Shown: one piece after another, positions 57,241-64,000 of the stretch
Layout: every line of letters starts with the position of its first letter
Numbering within the stretch: the stretch's first letter is position 1
From: Paraburkholderia hiiakae
Lineage (GTDB): Bacteria; Pseudomonadota; Gammaproteobacteria; Burkholderiales; Burkholderiaceae
Assembly: GCF_904848665.1 (NCBI RefSeq)
Contig: NZ_CAJHCQ010000001.1
Coordinates: 620,001-684,000 of the forward strand
Direction of reading: 5' to 3'
Length of the DNA stretch: 64,000 nucleotides
Notes under the pieces: generated by a model
What the model was told of the DNA's origin: nothing
Databases searched by the model: none
What the model saw: only the letters and a program-made list of their open reading frames with translations
Made by a program: the position numbers and the translations under genes

Positions 57241-58722
57241 TTAAAAGGCATTCGCCTCGGCCTGCGCCTCACGCTTGCCTCGCGCGACGAAGTGGCCCGC
57301 GCGCTCACCCGTAGGCTGGCCGTCGCGGTACGAGAGGACGCCGTTCACCCACACCGCGTCGATGCCTTCCGCCACCTGCTGCGGCTTCTCAAAAGTCGCT
57401 GCGTCGCGCACCTTGGCAGGGTCGAACAGCACGAGGTCGGCGTGCCAGCCCACATGCACCTCGCCGCGTTGCGAAAGGCCGAAGCGCCGCGCAGAAAGGC
57501 CCGTCATCTTGCGCACCGCTTCTTCGAGCGGCAGCAAGGCCGCGTCGCGCGCGTAGTGACCGAGCACGCGCGGAAATGCACCCCATAGGCGCGGATGCGG
57601 CAACGGGTCATTCGGCAAGCCGTCCGAGCCGACCATCGTGGCCGGATGCGAAAGAATGCGGCGCACGTCGTCTTCGGACATGTTGTGATACACCGCGCCC
57701 GCCGGCTGCAGGCGCTTGCCCGCTTCCTGCTGCGAAACGCCCCACTCGGCCGCGATGTCCTTGATGAGCTTGCCCGCCTGTTCGGGGTGCGGCGTGGACC
57801 ACGTGATCGTGATGTCGATGTCGCCCGTCACCTGTTTGAGGTCCAGCGTGGAAGAACTGCGGCTATACGGATAGCAGTCGCAACCCACCGGCTGATACTT
57901 GCGCGCGCTTTCGAGCGACGCGAGCACCTCCGTGCTGCGCCCCCAGTTGGAAGGGCCCGCGCATTTCAAGTGCGAGATCACCACCGGCACGCGCGCATGC
58001 TGGCCGATGTGGTACGCCTCGTTCATCGCTTCGAGAATCGCGTCGAACTCCGTGCGCATGTGCGTCGTATAGAGCGCGCCGGCGGCGGCGAGCGGCTGGG
58101 CAAGCGAGGCGACCTCTTCGGTCGAAGCCTCGAACGCCGAACCGTAGGCGAGGCCCGTGGAAAGGCCGAGCGCGCCGTGCGCGAGCGCGTCTTCGAGCTG
58201 CGCGCGCATGGCCGCGATCTCGTCGCCGGTGGCGGCGCGCTTCAGATCGTTCATGTGATTGTTGCGCAGCGCCGTATGGCCGATCAGCGCGCCGACGTTC
58301 ACGGCGGGCCGCGCCGCGTTCACCGCGTCGACGTAGGCGGAGAAAGTCGGATAGCTGAACGCATCGCGCTCACCGAGCAGGTTCATCGGGTCGGGGGGAT
58401 CGCCCTTGAGCGTCACCGGCGACGCGCTGATCCCGCAGTTGCCGACGACCACCGTCGTCACGCCCTGGCTGATCTTGGGCAGCATTTGCGGCGCGCGGAT
58501 CACGTGCGTGTCGTCGTGCGTATGGACATCGATGAAACCCGGCGCGAGCGCGCGCCCATTGGCCTCGATCACCTCTTCCGCGAGCCAGTTCGACAGGTTG
58601 CCGATCGCGACGATGCGCCCGTCGCGCACGGCCACGTCGCGCTCGACGGGCGGCGCACCGGTGCCGTCATAAAGCATGGCGCCGACGATCAACGTGTCGG
58701 CGGCTTCGGGGTGCGAATGCAT
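57241..58722 (-). CDS. N-acyl-D-amino-acid deacylase
   Basis: A 493-residue amidohydrolase-superfamily enzyme releasing D-amino acids from N-acyl derivatives. Metal-site motifs are present: PGFIDVHTHDD (His67, His69), VVGNCGIS with the conserved Cys ligand, TTHMRTE, VISHLKCAG and MVGSDGLPNDPLPHPR. The last is the catalytic-aspartate loop. GAGGAG precedes the ATG at 58722. Placed between rpiR (34 bases upstream) and ridA on one strand, with a D-amino-acid deaminase gene divergent, it supports a D-amino-acid scavenging role. Confidence 0.9.
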   Translation of the reverse strand: MHSHPEAADTLIVGAMLYDGTGAPPVERDVAVRDGRIVAIGNLSNWLAEEVIEANGRALAPGFIDVHTHDDTHVIRAPQMLPKISQGVTTVVVGNCGISASPVTLKGDPPDPMNLLGERDAFSYPTFSAYVDAVNAARPAVNVGALIGHTALRNNHMNDLKRAATGDEIAAMRAQLEDALAHGALGLSTGLAYGSAFEASTEEVASLAQPLAAAGALYTTHMRTEFDAILEAMNEAYHIGQHARVPVVISHLKCAGPSNWGRSTEVLASLESARKYQPVGCDCYPYSRSSSTLDLKQVTGDIDITITWSTPHPEQAGKLIKDIAAEWGVSQQEAGKRLQPAGAVYHNMSEDDVRRILSHPATMVGSDGLPNDPLPHPRLWGAFPRVLGHYARDAALLPLEEAVRKMTGLSARRFGLSQRGEVHVGWHADLVLFDPAKVRDAATFEKPQQVAEGIDAVWVNGVLSYRDGQPTGERAGHFVARGKREAQAEANAF

Positions 58723-58756
58723 ACGCGTCTCCTCAGGATGGCTCTCAGTTCGACGT

Positions 58757-59683
58757 TCAGTCACCGAGCGGCTGGCGTTCGCCGCCGCCGCGATGCGCGT
58801 CCAGCGTGTGCTTCATGCGGCGCAGCAACTCGCGGCTTTCCTCGGGTTGCGCGAGCGCCAGCTCGGTCACGAGCACGTCGAGTGCCATCATCATCGCGTA
58901 ACGTGACGACGACGGCTTGTAGATGAAATCGGTCTCGCTCGCGACGATCGGCACGAGCCAGTCGGCGAGCGCGGCGAGCGGCGAAGCCGGCGCGGTAAGC
59001 GCGACGAGCTTCGCGCCGTAATCGCGCGCGATTCGGCACGCATCGACGAGTTCGGGCACGCGGCCTGTTACGGAAAGCGCGACGACCACGTCTTCGGGCG
59101 AGAGCGTGCTCGCCACCATGCGCTGCAGCAAGCTGTCCTGGTACGACGCCACCGGACGGCCCAAGCGCACGAGGCGAAAGCGCATTTCGTCGGCGAGCGC
59201 GCTCGAGCCGCCGCCCATGCCGAACACGTAGATCATGCGGGAGCGCGCCAGCGCCGCGACGGCCTGAGCTAACGGCGCCTGGCGCAGCAGTTCGTGGTTG
59301 CGCGCGAGTGCCGTATGAATTTCGTCGTAGACGCGCGTGGCGAGCGGCTCGGCCTCAGCATCGGCGGCGCGCGGCTTGGCCGCGCCTTCGGAAGTGCCGG
59401 CGGGGCCGCCGCGCAGGAAGCGGTCACCCACCGCGGCCGCCTGCGCGAGTCGCAGCTTGAGTTCGCGCACGTCGTGGCAGCCCACCGTCTTCGCAAAGCG
59501 CGTGACGGAGGCAATGCTCACGCCCGCGCGCTGCGCCAGCTCGCCGATGCTCGCACGCGCGGCGCTGGCGAGATCATCGAGGATCAGCGCGGCCACATCG
59601 CGCTCGGCCGGACGCAGTTCGGGCACGCATTGCGCAATACGCGCGACGATGTCGAAGCGGGCCGGATCGGCGGCGGTGTTCAT
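58757..59683 (-). CDS. MurR/RpiR-family transcriptional regulator
   Basis: A 308-residue regulator with an N-terminal RpiR helix-turn-helix (LRPAERDVAALILDDL, IGELAQRAGVSIASVTRFAK, DVRELKLRLAQ) and a C-terminal SIS sugar-isomerase-like domain (IYVFGMGGGSSALADEMRFR, VVVALSVTGRVPELVDACRI). The SIS domain usually binds phosphosugars; here the genes around it concern D-amino acids, so the effector is unclear. It heads the deacylase-ridA operon and is divergent from the deaminase gene. Confidence 0.88.
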   Translation of the reverse strand: MNTAADPARFDIVARIAQCVPELRPAERDVAALILDDLASAARASIGELAQRAGVSIASVTRFAKTVGCHDVRELKLRLAQAAAVGDRFLRGGPAGTSEGAAKPRAADAEAEPLATRVYDEIHTALARNHELLRQAPLAQAVAALARSRMIYVFGMGGGSSALADEMRFRLVRLGRPVASYQDSLLQRMVASTLSPEDVVVALSVTGRVPELVDACRIARDYGAKLVALTAPASPLAALADWLVPIVASETDFIYKPSSSRYAMMMALDVLVTELALAQPEESRELLRRMKHTLDAHRGGGERQPLGD

Positions 59684-59710
59684 TGCAGGGAGTCTGTTAA
59701 TAAATAACAA

Positions 59711-59740
59711 TTCACGAAGCGATGTTACTTTGTGTACTAT
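59711..59740 (+). promoter_or_regulatory. Candidate promoter of the deaminase gene
   Basis: TTCACG (59711-59716), 18-base spacer, TACTAT (59735-59740), reading toward the gene at 59811. It overlaps the candidate minus-strand promoter of rpiR, so one bound regulator could control both. Confidence 0.4.
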
Positions 59741-59751
59741 CTCCAAGTCAA
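59722..59751 (-). promoter_or_regulatory. Candidate promoter of rpiR-deacylase-ridA
   Basis: On the minus strand TTGACT (59751-59746), 18-base spacer, TAACAT (59727-59722), 39 bases from the rpiR start codon. The better of the two face-to-face promoters. Confidence 0.45.
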
Positions 59752-59810
59752 CGCCGGCCCAGAAGATGCCGGTGTAGCGGAGCCGCATGAAGCATATGGA
59801 GCGAAGGGAA

Positions 59811-61091
59811 ATGAAAGTTACAAACTATCAGAGTGCAACGATCGACCCGAATAGCAAGGGCCTTGGCAACCTGCCGGGCGCGAGCGTGCCGCTCGGGGAC
59901 GCTGGGCGCCTCGAATGGAATCTACTCGAAGAGGACGTGAGCCTGCCGGCAGCTGTGCTCTATGCCGATCGCGTCGAGCACAATCTCAAGTGGATGCAGG
60001 ACTTCGTCACGCGCTACGGCGTGAAGCTCGCCCCGCACGGCAAAACGACGATGGCGCCGCAGCTCTTTCGCCGCCAGATCGAAACGGGCGCGTGGGGCAT
60101 CACGCTCGCCACGGCGCACCAGACGCGCGCCGCCTACCGCGGCGGCATCTCGCGCGTACTGATGGCGAACCAGCTCGTGGGCCGCCACAACATGGCGATC
60201 ATCGCCGAGCTGCTGAGCGACGCGAGCTTCGAGTTCTTCTGCCTCGTCGATTCCGTGGAGGGCGTGGAGCACCTGGGCGAGTTCTTCCGCGCATCGGGCC
60301 GCACGCTGCAGGTGCTGCTCGAACTGGGCGTGCCGCGCGGGCGCACGGGCGTGCGCGACGCCGACACGCGCAACGCCGTGCTCGCCGCCATCGCGCGCTA
60401 TCCCGACTCGCTCAAGCTAGCGGGCGTGGAAATCTACGAGGGCATCCTCAAGGAAGAAAGCGAAGTGCGCACCTTCCTGCGCGACGCGCTGAACGTCACC
60501 GAGGAACTGGCTGCCGCTGGTCGCTTCGCGCGCTCACCCGCGCTGCTCTCGGGCGCGGGTTCGGCCTGGTACGACATTGTCGCGGAAGAGTTCGCGCCGG
60601 CCACGCAAGCCGGCACGATCGACGTGGTGCTGCGCCCCGGCTGCTACGTCACGCACGACGTGGGCGTCTACAAGCAGGCTCAGTCGCAGATCCTCACGCG
60701 CAACCCCGTGGCGCGCGAGATGGGCGTGGCGCTCCTGCCCGCGCTGCAACTTTGGGCCTACGTGCAGTCGATTCCGGAGCCGGGCCGCGCCATCATCGGC
60801 TTCGGCAAACGCGACGCCGCGTTCGACGCCGGCTTTCCAGAACCGTCGCGCCACTATCGCCCGGCGAATGGCGGCGCACCGCGCGAAGTGGCGGCAAGCG
60901 AAGGCTGGGAAGTGTTCCAGATGATGGATCAGCACGCCTACCTGAAGATTCCGGCGGGCGCGGACCTGAAGGTCGGCGACATGATCGCGTTCGACATCTC
61001 GCACCCCTGCCTCACGTTCGACAAGTGGCGCCAGGTGCTGATGGTCGATGCGAAATATCGCGTGACGGAAGTGATCGAGACGTTCTTCTGA
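59811..61091 (+). CDS. PLP-dependent amino-acid deaminase (D-serine dehydratase/D-threonine aldolase-like)
   Basis: A 426-residue fold-type III PLP enzyme. The N-terminal alanine-racemase-like barrel has LPAAVLYADRVEHNLKWMQ and YGVKLAPHGKTTMAPQ, with the probable PLP lysine (Lys78) in the HGKT motif. The C-terminal domain has the DQHAYLKI and SHPCLTFDKW segments that provide the His and Cys metal ligands of D-serine dehydratase-like enzymes. It probably deaminates D-amino acids released by the deacylase. Start 59811 follows GAAGGGAA; in-frame ATGs at 59787 and 59796 are alternatives. Confidence 0.87.
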   Translation: MKVTNYQSATIDPNSKGLGNLPGASVPLGDAGRLEWNLLEEDVSLPAAVLYADRVEHNLKWMQDFVTRYGVKLAPHGKTTMAPQLFRRQIETGAWGITLATAHQTRAAYRGGISRVLMANQLVGRHNMAIIAELLSDASFEFFCLVDSVEGVEHLGEFFRASGRTLQVLLELGVPRGRTGVRDADTRNAVLAAIARYPDSLKLAGVEIYEGILKEESEVRTFLRDALNVTEELAAAGRFARSPALLSGAGSAWYDIVAEEFAPATQAGTIDVVLRPGCYVTHDVGVYKQAQSQILTRNPVAREMGVALLPALQLWAYVQSIPEPGRAIIGFGKRDAAFDAGFPEPSRHYRPANGGAPREVAASEGWEVFQMMDQHAYLKIPAGADLKVGDMIAFDISHPCLTFDKWRQVLMVDAKYRVTEVIETFF

Positions 61092-61126
61092 GTGGGCCGC
61101 GCCTCGTTGAAAACTGCGGTGCAGGC

Positions 61127-61594
61127 TTAGCCCGCTTCGGGCTCGGCCTCCTGAGCCTGAGCGAGCGCCGCCGCCGCCTCGCCGATGCGCGCCTCCATCA
61201 TTCCCAACGCGCCCGACAGCGCTGCGAGCGCCTCGTCGGGCAGTGACATCGTCACGTTGAGGAACGCGTTGCGGCGCGGCAGGCCCTCTTCGATCACGGC
61301 GCGGCCCGCGTCAGTCAGCGTGACGTTGGTGATGCGGTTGTCGCGCTCGTCGGCGCGGCGCGCGATCCAGCCGAGCGACTCCAGCGCCTTCAATTGCCGC
61401 GTGAGCGCGCCCGGGTCTACGCGCAGCCGCTCGACGAGCCGCTTTTGCGACGACTCCCCGTCCTGCTCGTAAAGCGCGAGCAGAATGCGCCAGCGCGGCA
61501 GCGGATGCCCGACCTGCGCCTCGAACGCCGACATGAACGACCGGTAGGTCCGTCCAAACTGCTGCACGATGGCGATGCGATCCTGAATTTCCAT
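61127..61594 (-). CDS. MarR-family transcriptional regulator
   Basis: A 155-residue MarR protein: helical N-terminus (IVQQFGRTYRSFMSAFEAQV), winged helix (SSQKRLVERLRVDPGALTRQ, LKALESLGWIARRADERDNR with the wing arginine/aspartate pattern) and a C-terminal dimerisation helix. It lies 63 bases downstream of the MFS exporter gene on the same strand, so it probably represses that exporter and itself, responding to a phenolic or drug-like ligand. Confidence 0.9.
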   Translation of the reverse strand: MEIQDRIAIVQQFGRTYRSFMSAFEAQVGHPLPRWRILLALYEQDGESSQKRLVERLRVDPGALTRQLKALESLGWIARRADERDNRITNVTLTDAGRAVIEEGLPRRNAFLNVTMSLPDEALAALSGALGMMEARIGEAAAALAQAQEAEPEAG

Positions 61595-61657
61595 GCTTTG
61601 TTTTCCTGCCGGCTTCCTTGCCGGTTTCTGCCGGCGTCCACTACGGGCCGAGGCAAT

Positions 61658-63253
61658 TCAATCCGCGTGAATCACGGGCTCCATCTTGCGCTGCAGCTTG
61701 ACCGGCGGCACGCGCCGGGTTTGCCAGACCGACACCACCGCGACCACTGCCGCCACGGCAATGCCCAGGTGAATCGCGCTCACGAGCGCCTCGCGCGCGG
61801 CTTCGAGCAGCGGCGCACCAAGATGCCCGGCGTGCGTGAGATCGGCGATCAGCGAAGCCTGGGCGTCGCGGTTGATCAGGATCTGGGGGTCGGCGAGCTG
61901 CGGCAGCCAGTGCGTGGCGTGATCGGCGTCCAGCGCGCGCTGAACGCCGCTCGAATAAAGCTGCGTGACCATCGTGCCGGTGAGCGCCGTGCCGATCATG
62001 CCGCCGATCATCCGCAGCGACTGCAGTAGTGCGGTGGCGATGCCCAGATGCTCGCGCCCAGCGGTCTGCTGCGCGAATACGGTGAGGTTGGGCATGACGA
62101 AGCCAAGACCGATGCCAGCCACGATCATGAACGCCATCAGCAGACCGCGCGGCGTGCCGCGCGTGGCGAGCGCCACCGCGAAGCACGCCGCCGCCATCAT
62201 CGAGAAGCCGATGTAGAGCATCAGGTTCGGATTGCGGATGCGCGAGACGATGCGCCCGTTCGCGATACTGCCGATCGTGATAAACACCACGAGCGGCGTG
62301 ATGACGACGCCCGCTTCCTTCGGCGTCATGCCGAAGCCGCCCTGGAACAGGAGCGGGGCATAGAAGAGCAGCGAAAACATCGTGAAGCCGCCCAGCACGG
62401 CGAGCGTGAAGAGCGCGTTGAGGCTCGCGTTGCGGAACATGTCGACGGGCAGGATGGCCTGCGGGCAGCGCCGCTCCCATTGCCAGAGCGCCCAGCCGGC
62501 CGCCACCGCGAGGGCGAGCAGGCCGATGGCCGAAGCCCTGAGACCGTGTCCCGGCAGACGCTCCACGAAAAGCTGCAGGCTGCCGAGCGCGACCGCGATG
62601 AGGAGCGCACCTGGCCAGTCGAGGCGCATGCGCGCCTCGTGCGCCACGTGGCGCAAATGCGGCAGATACTTCCACACGAAAAACAGCGACAGCAGGCCCA
62701 CGGGCAGATTCACGTAGAACACGGAACGCCAGCCGTAATACTGCGTGAGGAAGCCGCCGAGCGACGGCCCGATCGCGTTGGCGATACCGAACGCAGAGCT
62801 CATGAGCACCTGCCAGCGCAGGCGCACGACGGAATCGGGAAAGAGATCGGGAATGCAGGCGAACGCCGTGCCGACCAGCATGCCGCCGCCGATGCCTTGC
62901 AGCCCGCGCGCAATCACGAGGAACAGCATGCTGTTGGCGGCGCCGCACAGCACGGATGCGGCGGTGAACACGACGATCGACGCGATCACGAACGGCTTGC
63001 GCCCGTAATAGTCGCCGAGGCGCCCAAAAATGGGGACGGTGATGACCGAGGTGAGCAGATAAGACGTGGCGACCCACGCGTAAAGCTCGAAGCCGCGCAG
63101 CTCGGCGACGATGGTCGGCAGCGCGGTGCCCACGACGGTCTGGTCGAGCGCGACGAGCATCGTCACGAACGAGACGCCGAGCATCGCCAGCAGCGACTCC
63201 CGGAACGGCAGAACCTGCCCGCTCGAATGGTGGGCAGCGGTATGAACGGCCAT
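61658..63253 (-). CDS. MFS multidrug exporter, DHA2 (EmrB/QacA) family
   Basis: A 531-residue inner-membrane proton antiporter with about 14 hydrophobic segments. Motifs: LDQTVVGTALPTIVAEL in helix 1 (motif D1), the cytoplasmic loop GRLGDYYGRKP (motif A), ARGLQGIGGGMLVG (motif B), GPSLGGFLTQYYGWRSVFYVN (motif C), all of DHA2 drug exporters. The start at 63253 is preceded by a weak GGAT. A MarR gene follows. It is divergent from the EcsC gene across 122 bases. Confidence 0.92.
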   Translation of the reverse strand: MAVHTAAHHSSGQVLPFRESLLAMLGVSFVTMLVALDQTVVGTALPTIVAELRGFELYAWVATSYLLTSVITVPIFGRLGDYYGRKPFVIASIVVFTAASVLCGAANSMLFLVIARGLQGIGGGMLVGTAFACIPDLFPDSVVRLRWQVLMSSAFGIANAIGPSLGGFLTQYYGWRSVFYVNLPVGLLSLFFVWKYLPHLRHVAHEARMRLDWPGALLIAVALGSLQLFVERLPGHGLRASAIGLLALAVAAGWALWQWERRCPQAILPVDMFRNASLNALFTLAVLGGFTMFSLLFYAPLLFQGGFGMTPKEAGVVITPLVVFITIGSIANGRIVSRIRNPNLMLYIGFSMMAAACFAVALATRGTPRGLLMAFMIVAGIGLGFVMPNLTVFAQQTAGREHLGIATALLQSLRMIGGMIGTALTGTMVTQLYSSGVQRALDADHATHWLPQLADPQILINRDAQASLIADLTHAGHLGAPLLEAAREALVSAIHLGIAVAAVVAVVSVWQTRRVPPVKLQRKMEPVIHAD

Positions 63254-63375
63254 TTTTTGATCCAGCAACGGTTGACGCGTCAAGGATCGATCATCATAGC
63301 ACGGCGCGATCCACTACACTGGGGCGTCGAACGGCGGCGATGCCCCGCCATCGTTGCTGAAAATCCGGGAGCGCA

Positions 63376-64000
63376 ATGGAACCCATCACCGAACCCACAA
63401 GCGAACCCACGGCCGCCGATCCGGCCCGCGCGAGCGCCGCGGCGGCCCTCGCCGAGGGCGATCTCGACGCGCTGCGGCGCGCCAAACATCAGCTCGAAAC
63501 GCCGCCGCTCGGCATGAAGCTCGCGGCCATCGTAGGCGCGCCGGTGGAAAAGCTGATCGCGCGGCTGCCCGGCGTCGCGAACGACAAGGTGGCCGACGCG
63601 ACGCAAACCGCGCTGCGCAAGTGCCTGCAGCTCGCGCTGAAAACCCTCGGCAAGCAAGGTGCGCTCTCCGCCGCGGAACCTCGCCCGAGCACGAAGCCGA
63701 GCAACCTGCTGCACAAGTTCGCGGTTGCGACCACGGGCGCGGCGGGCGGCGCATTCGGCCTTTTCGCGCTGCCGGTCGAGTTGCCCGTCACGACCACGCT
63801 GATGTTTCGCTCAATCTGCGACATCGCCCGCAGCGAAGGCGAGAATCTGGCCAGCACCGACACGCAGCTGCAATGCCTGACCGTGTTTGGCATGGGCGGC
63901 CGCTCGCCTGCCGACGACGAAGCCGACTTCGGCTATTTCATCGCGCGCGGCGCGCTCGCGAAGGCCGTATCGGCGGCATCGTCGGAAATGGCAACGAAGG
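63376..64000 (+). CDS. EcsC-family protein, 3' end cut by window edge
   Basis: About 208 codons are visible and the frame is open at the window end. After a Pro/Thr/Ala-rich N-terminus the EcsC domain is seen: LGMKLAAIVGAPVEKLIARL, KFAVATTGAAGGAFGFFALP or similar, ELPVTTTLMFRSICDIARSE and LQCLTVFGMGG. EcsC-domain proteins are membrane-associated and of poorly defined role, named from the Bacillus ecsABC locus, but no ABC-transporter genes are adjacent here. GGGAG precedes the ATG at 63376. Confidence 0.83.
   Translation, partial: MEPITEPTSEPTAADPARASAAAALAEGDLDALRRAKHQLETPPLGMKLAAIVGAPVEKLIARLPGVANDKVADATQTALRKCLQLALKTLGKQGALSAAEPRPSTKPSNLLHKFAVATTGAAGGAFGLFALPVELPVTTTLMFRSICDIARSEGENLASTDTQLQCLTVFGMGGRSPADDEADFGYFIARGALAKAVSAASSEMATK

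Overview
The window is about 64 kb of high-GC DNA with the gene content and gene order of a Burkholderia/Paraburkholderia/Caballeronia-type chromosome. The main pointers are the proA-holA-lptE-leuS-exbD-exbB-dapB-bamE run with divergent fur, a type-2 pyrF, ureide genes beside a dctA-type carrier, and very large YadA-like adhesins. This assignment is inference from gene content; no rRNA or other marker gene is present. I saw no tRNA, insertion sequence, prophage or CRISPR array.

Layout. (1) 1-6289: the 5' two thousand-odd codons of a giant trimeric autotransporter adhesin (TAA1) on the minus strand, cut by the window edge, followed by an AT-rich spacer (6290-7100) with a possible small membrane protein. 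(2) 7101-17882: housekeeping block: a SnoaL-like periplasmic protein, a HemJ/CopD-like membrane protein, proA, holA, lptE, leuS, exbD-exbB, dapB, bamE and fur. (3) 17983-21941: allantoin catabolism (allA, alc), a DctA-type carrier and a divergent GntR regulator, with three GGTC-N-GACC sites in the shared intergenic region. (4) 21996-34205: gap, tkt, speE, a VOC protein, rsmE, an exported RNase Sa-type ribonuclease with a barstar-like inhibitor, maeB, and thiL-pgpA-pncC-cupin. (5) 34345-43475: an OmpA-domain protein directly downstream of a second giant adhesin (TAA2, 2710 aa) with long internal tandem repeats. (6) 44020-55532: pyrF, then a long minus-strand sugar catabolic locus: iclR-dgoK-dgoA-SDR-araF-araG-araH-SDR-SMP30, then an aldose 1-epimerase. 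This fits uptake and oxidative (De Ley-Doudoroff type) breakdown of D-galactose and perhaps L-arabinose. The dehydratase step is missing from the window. (7) 56046-56719: a toxin-antitoxin remnant whose toxin has lost its start codon and carries an early stop. (8) 56767-61091: a D-amino-acid locus (rpiR, N-acyl-D-amino-acid deacylase, ridA, and a divergent PLP-dependent deaminase). (9) 61127-64000: MarR regulator, 14-TM MFS exporter, and the start of an EcsC-family gene.

The least ordinary parts are the two repeat-rich adhesins and the OmpA partner of one of them, the exported RNase with its adjacent inhibitor, the decayed toxin gene beside an intact antitoxin, and the operator array between dctA and its GntR neighbour. 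Long open frames antisense to the adhesins are codon-bias shadows and are not listed as genes.
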